A DNA stretch of 20,042 bases from Gryganskiella cystojenkinii (Eukaryota; Mortierellomycota; Mortierellomycetes; Mortierellales; Mortierellaceae). Both the position numbers and the translations under genes were made by a program. Below, piece by piece: positions 1-10,920 of this stretch. The notes beneath the pieces were generated by a model, which was given only the letters and a program-made list of their open reading frames with translations, searched no databases and was not told where the DNA came from. Positions within the stretch are counted from its first letter, which is position 1. Each line of letters begins with the position of its first letter. The stretch lies in NCBI GenBank assembly GCA_015852425.1, contig JAAAIG010000718.1:1-20042 (forward strand). The letters are read 5' to 3'.

Positions 1-384
1 ACCACTCAGGACTGGTCCAGGCGCGCCAGTTCGAGCATCCCATAGTCGCACAGTCGTGTCCCCACTGCAGGAGGCGATCTGCTGGCCATCGGGTGAATAC
101 ATCACTCTCCAAACACTATCAGTATGACCACTCATGGCAGGTCCAGGCGCGCCAGTTCGAGCATCCCATAGTCTCACAGTCTTGTCTTCACTGCAAGAGG
201 CGATCTGCTGGCCATCGGGTGAATACACCACACTCCAAACTTTGTCAGTATGACCACTCAGGACTGGTCCAGGCGCACCAGTTCGAGCATCCCATAGTTT
301 CACAGTCTTATCATTACTGCGGGAGGCGATCTCCTGTCCATTGGGTGAATACAGGACACTGAAAACCATTCCTGAGTGAGCTTT
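1..384 (-). repeat. Tandem 126-bp WD40-coding units
   Basis: Each 42-codon unit encodes one WD40 blade ending in LWDART. Complete units lie at 384–259, 258–133 and 132–7, and the next begins at 6–1. Counted by eye, the second and third units differ at 13 of 126 bases (about 90% identical), changing 7 amino acids and 4 codons silently. The anchor AGTTCGAGCATCCCATAG recurs at 28, 154 and 280, exactly 126 bp apart. The first unit is more diverged in its N-terminal half. The array continues past the window edge, so copy number is unknown. Confidence 0.95.
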
Positions 385-3300
385 CCATGAACGGGTTTCT
401 GTCAAACTCGCGGTGTCATAGATGCGAATCGTACCATCTTCAAAGCCAACAGCAAGTGCAGTTCCATTAGGCGAGTACGTGCAGCACAGCACAGCACTGT
501 CAGACTCGAGATATGGCCATTCGCCAAACTCCACCCCTTCCATCCGCGCCAGGCGCAAATTGGCCTGACGCATCCAAATGCTGAAAAGTTTGACTTTCCT
601 CAGATCCGCTCCTTCCAACTGCACGGAATCGAATTGACCATAGCTCAGATCCGCGCCACGAATCTTGATGTTGTTAAGATTCGCACTATTAAATCTTATC
701 TCTGCTCTGACCAAGATCGTGATCGCATTGGCAGCAGCAATACTCCAGTTCTCACTTGATTTCGATTGCTCGATGAAACCAAAGAGTTCTTGCTTGAACC
801 TCGGTTCCTGTCGGACTCGTTCGGCTAGAAACTGGAGGATCGAAGGCTCTTGCACGAAATGTTTCCGATACAGTGGCGAGGTGTGTTCTTGCCCCAGCAC
901 GATTTGCTCGTTGTTTCCTCCCGAGAGCGGCTCGAATGCAGCTCGAGCGAGTCCATACTCCAGAATAGACCGATGGATGAATCGGTACTGGTTTCCTTGA
1001 CGGCTGAGGGGGGAAGCCTCACGCAGGAGGCTCTTGTTACTGTTCAAACCAAAGAGATCAGCCTTCCAGGGCTCTTTGTCTTGAATGGGCGAGTAAGTGA
1101 CCACAGGGTTTCCATCTTGATGTTCAAAGATTGCGACCGCCAAGTCCTTCACGAAGCCGATGGCGTTCTTGGAGAAACCATCTTCGATCAAGGCATTAAA
1201 GGTTTCCTTCTCTTTAGTGCTCAACTCTCGTTCGATCAACCGCATATGACCTCGTTCCGCCCACTGTTCCAAGAAATGGTCGTACAATGTCACCCTGGAG
1301 ATCTTTGTCAAAGACAGATCTTGGGTTAGATCCACAAAGAGCGGTAGGACCTTGAGAGCGATCGTCAACAAAAAAGGGTTCTTGACCATTTCTTGCAGGG
1401 TTGGGATGGATTCGATGGCGTGCCAGTAATCATCATGGCCCCAATCAGATTGTTTTGTGGATTCGTTTCTCTGAACGTATTGCCGAATGTAGTCCTGGAT
1501 GTTGTCCTTGGAGAAGGGTGCGATGACGGCCTCCTGAAGGAGTGCTCCGCCTGAGAGGTCATTGCGGTTTCCAGGCTGGAAGAGTAAACGGTAATCAAAT
1601 CCAAGGTATTCACTTCTGCAGCTGATCACCATCTTGACTTTCCATTCGCCAGACTGATTAAGTCGGTTGCGGTTGTAAAGATTGTCCTTATTTTGACATT
1701 CGTCGTAGCCATCGCATATCAAAATAAACTCATGATGTGATTTGAGTTCTAAGATCTGAGTATCGGTAAAGTCGTATATGCGAAGTTGTTTGGCGATGAG
1801 ATTCTGTTCCGGCTCTTTAACAGCAGGCAAGGTAATGAAGAGCGGGATCCGTTTCTTGTCCTTGTTGTAGACCTTCCACAGATCCATCTCCAGTTCCATA
1901 TTGAAGGTCGACTTCCCGGCTCCAGAGTCCCCAAGGAGGAGAAGGACCTTTTGGTCGCTAGAGAGGAATTCATTGACTCTGGTGGTCAAATCAAAGAGAT
2001 CGTCGTCAGGTGCTTCTCGAGTCGCCTTGGCTTGAGGAGGGATGTAGACAGGGTGGCGTTGCTCTTGCTCCTGCGCTCGTCGGCGCTGGTTATCCCTCAG
2101 GGCAGGTTCAACCGAGGGTTTGTTTTGAACTTGGTCGAGGAGTAAAGATGAATCCATAGGTGTTGATGCTGCTCTCCATGGGTGTGCACTTGGCCCTGCC
2201 TCCAGACATCCTTTGTACAAGGCGCGTTTCTCCTCGTTGCCATCCTTTGCCAACTCTTGCAGTAGACTCTCGACTGTGAAATGGCATGAATTGAGGATTA
2301 GAGAAAAGGTGTGAGTTTCGGTGTGCAATTCAGGCACCAGTCAAAAAACCTTTAAATGTCACATAATCAGTACCATGATCAATAACTCCCGAGACAGACC
2401 CGAGTCGCAAAAGGATGTCCAGGATGCACTGCTTGATCTGTGGTTCCTGACCCCACTCGTTATCGTTCTTGTAGATCTCGCCTAGGAAGGCAATGGCTCC
2501 CTGCCGAGCGTCCGTTTCCCAACGGGAATCCGAGCCAAGATCTCCAAGGCTCTGGCACACACCCCAGAGGAAAGCTGGATCACGGCGACAGGGTGCCTCG
2601 CAGACCAAGGTCTGGAACTTGATCAACTCGCCATTTTGAACCAAAAGGTCGATTCCTCTCAACAATGGATACCAATCGCGTTTCTGACTAAAGCTGAGGC
2701 CGGTCTTTAGCGCTTCTAGCAAACTCTGACCACTTTCCATCAGAGATGTTACTCCCTTGTAGGCGTCCTTGGCCAAACCGTAAACCTGACCAACACCTTC
2801 GAGTCCGCCTTGGATATTTCCCAGTCCTCCAATGAACTCGTTGATATTTAGTCCCTTGACGGCGCTCACTAATCCTGAGACTCCCTTCAATACCATCCCA
2901 GATCGTCTAAGAGTCGCCTGCCAATTGCTTTCGTTATCGGGAACGAACAAAAGGGCCTGATAGGCGTACGCGGCCTGGAAAACCATATAGGGATCCTTGT
3001 TGGATTTCAGTCCTTCCATATACAATAGAAGTGGCTCATGCAAATTGACACGGTCCAGACCCTTGACCTCACAGTCTACCATAGCGTCAAGTACTCGCGC
3101 AATCGTCAAGGTCAACTGGTAGACATGCTGAGGGGATTGTTGGTGTGTCTCCTGCAAACGAGTCCTTAAAAGCTTCAAGATCTTAACCAGATCATCGGCA
3201 TCGAGGTATCCGAGGGAAGCACCTTGCAACAACGGTGCCAGTCCTTCCAAAGCATGGACGTTCAAGAGAGGCGAACTCTCGATACCCTTGACCAATTGAG

Positions 3301-4190
3301 AGAGCAAAATGTGATACTCCTCCTTTTCGAGAACGGGTGCCAACAACACGACCTCAGAAGTGACCTTGGTGCCTTTCAGCTCGTCCCGAGAATAAGCACG
3401 GATCAAGTCTGTCGCCATGGCTTTGAGTCGCTCTTGCTCGTCAAAATTCTTTTCGGTGATGTTGAGCCAGGTTCGCGCGGAGGCAGTGAGAATGTCATCA
3501 TCTGGCAAAGGCGAAGCTTGCAGCAGGCCAAGGCAAAGGGCGAGTTGCTGGGTGTTGATCAAACGCTCACCCAGTCCTGGCAGCTCGCAGGGGTTGAGAG
3601 GTGGAGGACAGTCCTTTGTAAAAACGCAAGAGAAGCTGCTTCTCATGTAGATCGTCTTGCCTGCAGTAGAGGCGATGGCCAAGGATTGGATGATGGAAGG
3701 CGCCAAGGAGGAAACCGAAGAGGCAGACGTCGAAGAAGCTGTAGCAGGATCTGTCTCAGGGACCGTTGGAATGGCAACGGGGGGAAGAGATAGGGAAGGG
3801 GTCAAAGCACCACGACCTGCATCTAGGCTGTGATATTACAAAGAGATGTGTGTGAATGTCGAGCACAAGTTGCAGCGTCTTTCCCTTTTTGCATGAAGAG
3901 CAACATCTCGATTCATACCTCAGTTCGTTCGCTTTGCTGTAAATGAGTCGGGCCTTGTCTCCATACTGCCACTTCTCCAAGATGGCTCCAAGCTCACGAT
4001 ACTTGTCTATGACTTGATCGAGGTCCAAGGAACAGGTGGTTTTGATTTTGATCCTCGCCAACGACTCTTTGGCTTTGTCACAGTATTTCTTGGCCCGATC
4101 TTTATCCTTGCTATTGCGAGCGTCCTTGAGATGGTTTGTGGCAAGTACGAGTGCTGTCTGAGGCGGGAGATCCCTTAGATACCAGGTCAT
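1..4190 (-). CDS. NACHT–pentapeptide–WD40 STAND receptor (fungal NLR-like), 3' end outside the window
   Basis: Exons 4190–3919, 3827–2338 and 2273–<1; phases 2 and 1 match at both joins. The second donor is a weak GTGCCT (an alternative lies a few codons upstream at GTTTTT, same phase). At least 1345 residues are in the window. Residues 1–90 are helical and charged (start MTWYLRDLPPQ). Residues 91 to about 145 are Ser/Ala/Pro-rich. About 145–587 is a long alpha-helical, ARM-like region with a Gly-rich stretch near 404–450. A NACHT NTPase follows: Walker A GDSGAGKS with Lys708, Walker B FILICDGYDE with Asp775. A(D/N)Lxx pentapeptide repeats lie near 1115–1165, and WD40 repeats run from about 1176 to the edge. 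STAND NTPases of this layout act as cytosolic ligand-gated switches; in other fungi relatives control heterokaryon incompatibility and are proposed immune receptors. The ligand and effector output here are unknown. The ATG at 4190 is the first in frame; an upstream exon cannot be excluded. Confidence 0.88.
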
Positions 4191-4665
4191 GATTTCTTGC
4201 CTTTTGTTCTTCTCTATAGCGTAGTGTGTTCGTCAACAAAAAAATAACTGTCCATCCGGAGAACACTTGGTCAAAAATTGGATGGGCTTTGTACCAACAG
4301 CGAAGGTTTTTTATCTCAACTCTGCGAATGAGATGGTGGTAAGAACTGGTGAAAGGGGATGGGTGTGTCCTGCAGATGGGAGGGAGAGACGAGGAGAAAG
4401 TGCAGAACGAAAAAGGAAGAGACAAAAACCATGAGGAAAAGAAGCAACACTGTCGCACAAAGATTTTTTTCCCGCTCTGCAGATCTGAGCACAAAAGAGA
4501 AAACATAATAAACAAAAATTGTCTTGGTCAGAGTCCTTGTCTTTGTAGTCTTGAGAGCATTCAATAAAAATCGTGTGGTTTCCTCTTCCTTCCCTGTCTG
4601 ACGACTACCTTTCACATCACAGGCCACCCCGCCACCAAAAGTCGGACACGCCACCAAAATCGCAA
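4191..4665. other. Intergenic region upstream of the NACHT gene
   Basis: These 475 bases separate the NACHT gene start from the end of the decayed coiled-coil region. The sequence is purine-rich on the plus strand, so pyrimidine-rich on the coding strand of the NACHT gene, as is common in fungal promoters. I see no convincing TATA box, RNA gene or conserved ORF. Short ORFs on both strands here are low complexity. Confidence 0.5.
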
Positions 4666-5477
4666 TTAGCCGCCAAGTAGCCTCAGGATCTTTCTCGTCT
4701 CAGCTAAATACCGTGCAACATCAAACATGCATTTCTCCAGTCTCTCGACATCACCGTTCAGTATCTTTAACAAGTCCAAAAATGCCCGAGTCGGAGGGAA
4801 CCCGCCGTTCAAGCTTATAACTTTTCTGACGCCAACGTCATGGCTGTTCCAGCCCGCGGATCTTGCTTTCACTCTACCCTCAGGGAACATAAATAACTTT
4901 GATCGTTTTTATGCCCGCTTTTCTGAAGAGAGAAACGCGAAGACAAGATATTATTTTTCATTTTTGTACCCCTACATTGCAACCCACGGCAACTTCGTCT
5001 ATCTGAGCCTTTTCAAGAGCCTTTTCAAGAGCCAGTCCAAGAGTCTCGATTTCTTTGTTATCTTGCTCAAAGGCCCGCTCGACCCTGTCCTTGGAATCTT
5101 CAGATTTATCCTCGCGATCCAAGGTTGAACGATATTCGTTCAACGCGGTTCTGATGTCCTCCCTCAGCTGTAATGTGAGGCTCCTCCTTCCAACTTTAGA
5201 AAGGCCTGTTATAACGATTTCAAGTTTCTCTACGAGGACCTCGACTGTCTTGATCTTTTTGGTCCAGCTTTCTATCAGACTTTTAGATCAAGTCTTCGAT
5301 CCTTTGGCGATGGGCTTTTTCAAGTTCCATGATCCTTTGGCCATAGGCTTCCTCGATTATTTTGAAGGACTTTTCCTGATGCTTTCTGGTTTCGACCTTG
5401 GCTGCCTCGAGAGCTCCTTTGTGCAGTTCGATGACCTCCTTGGTATGTGAAGGTTGCTGATAGCAGCTTTCTTCTGG
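4666..5477 (-). pseudogene. Decayed coiled-coil protein gene with apparent frameshifts
   Basis: Three protein-like stretches follow one another on the minus strand in different frames. From 5477 to 5286 a helical, Lys/Glu/His-rich stretch ends at TAA 5285–5283 just after RIEDLI. From 5284 to 4958 the text resumes at once in the next frame (KSLIESWTKKI, then EDIRTALNEY) and ends at TGA 4960–4958. A pyrimidine-rich stretch with CTTCAG follows, and the text resumes in two overlapping frames: VIYVP up to about 4885, then EGRVKARSAGW down to the stop at 4666. Both shifts behave as one extra base. The segment 4890–4666 reads like a real C-terminus (HDVGVRKVISL, VARYLAETRKIL). I do not recognise the family, and no clear start codon is visible. 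Assembly error or a gene model with undetected introns are alternatives. Confidence 0.42.
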
Positions 5478-5750
5478 TTATTTTTGGAAATCAAAGAGAT
5501 AATTACGTTTGCAAGGATAGTTAGAGGAAGCGTTTGGCGTTGTTTAGCATTGTCAAAAAACGTTGCTAAAACAATTTGGTATTTTCCCGCTTCCTACTGT
5601 CAGATGTATCTCTTTTCTCATTTAGCTTATTTGTTTTATAGAGTAGTAATAAAAAAGTGAAGAGACTAGACTACGAATTGCGGACTGAAGAAAAAACTTA
5701 ACGGGCACGAAACGCACAAAACAAACGGGGGGTCGAGGAGGCCTTGAAAA
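5478..5750. other. Intergenic region between decayed gene and protease
   Basis: AT-rich spacer that would hold the upstream region of the decayed coiled-coil gene and the 3' end of the protease gene, both on the minus strand. No RNA gene, repeat or conserved ORF is apparent. Confidence 0.45.
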
Positions 5751-8700
5751 CTACCTCTTGCCCTTTCGGTTGATAACGATAATAGGACTCGACCAACGTT
5801 CGACATCACTGGCTCGACCACGAACGCCCCAAGGTTTCAGGACCTTGACCACCAAGCGATATCGACCATCTGGCAAATCTTTTGTGAGAACCGTTTGCCC
5901 GTCGTCATCCGGAATGAGTTGTTTCTCACCGTGCTTCTTGTGTTTGCCTTTGCCTTTGCCTTCTCCTTTCTTGCCCTCGGGGTTGACGACACCGCTAGAA
6001 GTCTTTTGAATTCCGTGCTTGAACTGCTTTTGCTTTAGTTTGTTGGCTTTCCTTACTTGTGCCTTGGCCTTAGCTTTGACGCGTAAAGCCTGCGGAACAT
6101 CAGCTCCTGCTGCACCTATCATAGCGTCATTATTTTCGAGCAAAAGGTCGCCTTGCCAGGTAAAAGACTGGAACGTGTTTCCCTCTGTGGAATCCGACCG
6201 TGTTGACCAAGGTTGAAATCCGTTCGGGATCAGGCCCAATATACGAGGGAGACAAGGTCTACGTGAGGGTCGATGACGAGGGTTAGGGGACTGGAGTGAC
6301 GGAGGGGCCTTTCGTCCGTGCTGTCCTCCTCGACGAGCTGAAGGTCGTTGTTGTCCCCAACTACGAACGGGATTCTTCTTTCCAGAGGTAGATTTAGATT
6401 TCTGAACCTTTCTGTACGACTTCTTGGCCTTTTTGAATTTTTTGATTTTCTTGTTCTTGTTGTTGCAGCTGCCTTGTTGCTTCTTAGTGTTCTTGTTTGA
6501 GGATGGTTTCTTTGTTCGCAACTCCTCCAAGGTTTCATCCCCGTACATGACCGGTTCAAGCAACATGACCTGGGAGTAACCCTCATAAGGCATATACAAC
6601 CCACTCGGCATAAACGCCAGCTCTTGTGAGCGCACGAGACGTTCCTCCATCCGCGCCACGGCAGCAGGATCATTCAGGATATCACTGTCCTTGTCTCTAT
6701 CCGCTTTGCTTCCACTGGTGTCGCCATGTTGTTCCAGTCGTTGATGACTCTTGGCCACGACTCTTTCAGCCTCTTCAAGAGCCTCTGCGGTCTCAATCTG
6801 GAAGCGTCCCTGACCAGATCCACCGATTTCCAAACGGATTGTATTGTCTGCTGAACCACCTCGATCATCGTCACAGACACTCTCGGCCTCGATGGTTAAC
6901 AGTCCCGTAGGGAAATTGATAGAGACCAGGATCGAGACCCAGTCATCATCGCTCTTGCCCACGCGAACGGTTTGTTTACGATCCGTGAACAAATTCTTGT
7001 TCTTGCTGTCGGCATTGTCCTGGGGATCTTTCTTGCCCTGGGTGGTCTTATGCGCGGGGTTTTGGATCTTGTTGTGGTGGTGGTGCTCTTGAGCGGCGCG
7101 GTGATGTTGATGTCCCTGCCGTGACTTGTCCTCTTTCTGAAGTTCCTGGCCAGGTTGATGACGGTGTTGTGCTCGAACCTCCTGAGTATCATCGTCCTCG
7201 TTCTCGGTCTCCTTGTCGACATTCTCGGTCTTGGGACCATCGGTTTGTATCAACCGATCGAGCTGTAAGCCAGGGTACGTCAATGCCGGATTCAAGATCG
7301 GGATCCCAGCAAGGTTACCATGCATACCACCGTACGAAACAATACTCGACCCACAATCTGTCACGACACCGGTTGTCACATCATTGGATTGACAGAGGAA
7401 CTCGATATAGCCACTGTACAGCCAACGTTCCTCAAGGTTCAAATCCGAGGGCGGGTCAATGTGCACTTGAAACGTGCCCGTTGCCCCCGGTGCGAGCGTG
7501 AATAGTGATGGAGTCATGGTCACGGTTCCAGCACCGATTTCTGAAGATCGAAGACGGGACTGGTTCACAGGAGAGTAATGATCCTTGTCCTCGAAGCCGT
7601 TGATCGAAAACGCTGGTCGATGGACCAACGTCCAGCTTCGGGTGCCTGTCGAGGAAGGGTTTGTAAAGGCGATAGAATGATCCAGTTTCTGGAATTGAGT
7701 GTCGTTCAAAAACAGGACTGTGGGGATGACAAACGTTGGTGGTTCGGCCGCAAAGAGTTTTACCATCGAGACGAGTCCACCACCTTGTTGAAAGACAGAA
7801 GTCAATCCGGTCTTGGAACCCGGACGAATCGTGGGCACGGCAGTCGATTGAAGGAGGTTGAGGAGCTTTGCAGGTTCGGTTTTTCCATAGCGGGCGAGAT
7901 AAAGAGCCTGAATACCGGCCATATAGGGTGAGGACATGGAAGTGCCTTGCATAGTTGTGAATCCTCCCTTGGCCAGAGGGAAAGTGGAGTAGATCATACC
8001 CCCCGGTGTGACCAGATCGGGCTTGTACCTTAATCGCGCATCGGGACCCCAAGACGAGAAATCCGAGATCTTGCCACCACTGGCCAACTTTAACTCTTGA
8101 TCCACACTCGAAAAAGAGGCAGTAAGTTGTAAACCCGCTGGTTTGTTCTTGATTGCGTCCAGGATCGTGCTCGCGTCCTCGAACGACAAGCCTGCAGAAG
8201 AGATGTTAAATCCATTGATGGCCATGCCCAATGGTCGTTGTTCGGGAACGATATCATAAACGAGCATGCCTCCGAGTTTTGCACCCGCGATATGCTTGGC
8301 CTTCTCAGTAAAGGTGCAGCTACCACGTTTCAAGACGACCAGGATGTTGGTTCTTGGGAGCTTATACTCCGTTTCCAACGCGACAGCATCAAGCGCCGTG
8401 CAGCCAAGAGGGTCCTGTGTTGGGACATGGACCACGTACGAGATATCTGTTCGGAAGGATTTAACGAGGACATCGGCCGCATCCGAAGCCATCGCCATGC
8501 CGATCTTTCCAGCCGTTCCTGCGGACTGACCATCGTCTTTAACGCCTCGGGGACCCACGGCCCTGAAGCTCAAATCCGCAGCCGGTCCAAGGAAAAACGT
8601 GTTGTCGACACTACCGACTGCGATCGCGCCTGCAGCCGTAGCGGGTGCACCGTCCTCAAACAGCCCTTCCTCACCATCGTTTCCATTCGCGATCGAGATG

Positions 8701-10323
8701 TGGAGACCCTTTTCGATATAAGCATGACAGGCTGTCGCGAAAGGCTCCTCAGGCCAACCGGATGAACCTCCGAGCGACAAGTTTACAACATCCATACCAT
8801 CCCGAAAGGCGGCTTTGATCGCCGCAAGGAGAACATCATCGCCGACTTCGCCCTCGCATCCAAAGACTCTGTAAGCTCCCAAGGTTGCATCGGGTGCAAC
8901 GCCGACAAAACCCTGGGGTCCGATGGCGTCGGGTCCGATATTCTTTGCAGCGACAATTCCAGCAACGTGGGTTCCATGCCCTGCACAATCCATGGGATCC
9001 TTGTCTGGTTTTGGTGTATCCTTATCAGAGTTTCCGTTATCATAATCATCCCCTACAAAGTCATAACCAAACGCAACTTTACAGCCTGGACCAAAGCATC
9101 CTCCTAATGCCGGGTGATTGTAATCGATGCCGGTATCTATGTTGAAAAGAGAAGAAAGCAATCTTTTTTGTATTAGAGTCTTTAACAAATAATAATAGTA
9201 GAGAAAAGTAATATTTCTGTTTTGCAAACTTTTTTTTGCTTTTGTTTTTTGTTACCAATAATGCCGACTTTGATATGGCGACCGGTCAATCCGAGTTGCT
9301 CTCGGGCCATCTGGATTCCTGTTAGAACATGAGCAGATTCGAGAGAGGGTCGTGTCAACCGCAAGGACCCCAGAGGTAATGCTCTTGGTCTCTTTCGTGT
9401 ACGCTAGCAGGTGCATAATAGGGGGTTAGGCGATATATTCTTGTTAGAATATGATGGTGTTTTTTTGCAATTTTTCTTTCAGCGAAGGGGTTGTGTTGTG
9501 TTGTATTGTTTGCCACATATCTTACCACAGGGTAAATTCCAATGACCCCATCCATGGCTGCAATCTCCTCGAGTCCGTCACCAGGGCCTTCAAGTTTAAA
9601 CGAAATCACGTTCAGGACATCGTCATCATCCATACCAAACTCGTGTCGGATCGTGATTCGACTGCCTGGTAAAGCCAAGAGAGCCTGGGTCACGATTCGA
9701 TGTTGTTCTCTCGCATCATCCGTGCCAGGCGTGGCCGAGAGTCGCGCATAATAGGTGTTGGCTCGACGATTACCGTGGCTTCCTCGATAAACCTTGGGGT
9801 TGGTCTCGGTCTCACTTGGCTGTTGCTCCTCGGGCTCGCTTTCATTTGGTGCTGAAGGAGGCGTCTCTGGTACGGTTGGAGGGGTGAATGGAACCGCGGG
9901 TGGGGTCTCCAGGACCGGATTTACCTCTGTATCTGGCTGCTGTTTTTCCTGCTGCAGTGTTGGTGGGAGTGGTGGCGCGACCACTGAGCCCTGTTGAGGG
10001 AAAGAGGAAGGAGGACTGGTCTCTGTCTCTCCAGGATGATCCTCGAGTGCTGCATTGTTATCCTTGTCCTGGTCCATCGAAAACGAGACCTGGGATGTTG
10101 ACTCTCTATGCTCAGCAGCATCCTCCGGCGCAACGGCGGTGTCCCAGATGTTCGGTGTTACAAAGTTTGCTTGAGGTGGATCTGGAGTGGGGATCTCAAA
10201 CGCACAGACAGATCCTATACGGTTGCCTTTGTACACAAGCCATGGTGGGACGTTGATGGTGGTCAAGACGACCAACAAGATCACTAATTTAAGTGAAGCT
10301 GACGATCTTTGCTTTGAGCCCAT
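5751..10323 (-). CDS. Secreted subtilisin-like serine protease (S8 family with PA domain)
   Basis: Exons 10323–9526, 9403–9256 and 9136–5751; 4332 nt, 1443 codons plus stop. The start MGSKQRSS is followed by a hydrophobic segment (LKLVILLVVLTTI), a likely signal peptide or anchor. A Pro/Glu/Thr-rich spacer (about 45–175) and an I9-like propeptide (about 180–265) come next. The catalytic triad is Asp316 (IIDTGIDYNHPALGG), His369 (GHGTHVAG) and Ser715 (GTSMSSP); the oxyanion Asn468 is in ANGNDG. A PA-like insertion (KRGSCTF, GGMLVYD) sits between His and Ser, and an Fn3-like region follows Ser. The last third is unusual: a His/Gln-rich stretch, two Lys-rich insertions, and a terminal beta domain (LPDGRYRLVVKVLKPWG). 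The intron at 9255–9137 splits the Asp316 codon. Codons about 1237–1282 look out of frame (see findings). Expected role: extracellular or vacuolar endoproteolysis after propeptide removal. Confidence 0.9.
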
Positions 10324-10920
10324 CTGATCAAGACTGATTCTTGTTCGCGATTTTTTTTTGTGATGAGGTGGCAACAAAAAAGTGAGGCGAATCTGAGGTC
10401 TTTCACTGACGAAATGGTGGGTGTTGAGTATTCTAGAAAGGATGATAGTCTTGTTGAGACAAGAGAAGACGAAAGAGAGGAAAGACAAAAAAAAACCAAA
10501 AAAAAAAACAGGACAGACTAAAAAAAAAGGAGGGGGTGAGAAGACAAAATTCGACGAACAAAACGCGATTCTGTTTCCCCCATGCATTCCCCCTTTCTGC
10601 GATCCGTGTGTCCGTCCTGAATGTCTCCTAAAGACATGGCGAGGAAGGATAAACTTTCTCATCTTTAGCTTCAGCAAATGAGGATTTTAATTATGGTGGA
10701 TACGAAAATAAAGGGGGCGGAAAGTTGAGGAGGAGGGGAGTAGGGTTATCTTTTTTACAGGAGAGAGCGAGCGCAATAGTACTGTACATGAGAACAAAGA
10801 GTATGCAAAGAGAAGAAATAAATGCAGATGAGGGCAATGATGTTGATGAGCAATAGGCACTACTGGTAATAACGGAAGTGGCGGGAGTCGCGATCGGAAA
10901 AAATATAAAAATAATAGTTA
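10324..10920. other. Protease promoter and Cdc7 3' flank
   Basis: About 600 bases without a credible gene. Near 10490–10545 the minus strand carries long C/T-rich runs (A/G-rich on plus), typical of fungal promoters upstream of a start codon, here that of the protease. The part from about 10690 to 10920 should be the 3' untranslated region of the Cdc7 gene. No RNA gene or repeat family was seen. Confidence 0.5.

Noticed and set aside
1..384. Satellite or CRISPR-like array
   Set aside because: The 126-bp period is in frame and encodes WD40 blades; there are no spacers.
3224..3793. Plus-strand ORF of 189 codons
   Set aside because: It lies wholly antisense to exon 2 of the NACHT gene, is Arg/Gln/Gly-rich, and has no family-like motif.
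6079..6084. ACGCGT hexamer in the protease gene as a regulatory site
   Set aside because: It lies inside coding sequence; a chance match is the simplest reading.
7456..8052. Minus-strand ORF of 198 codons inside the protease gene
   Set aside because: It overlaps the S8 catalytic exon in another frame, while the main frame there carries GTSMSSP and the PA domain.
9357..9420. Open frame continuing past the first protease exon to a stop at 9355
   Set aside because: It requires retaining an intron with a clear GTAAGA donor. Splicing gives the conserved run into VGIIDTGID.
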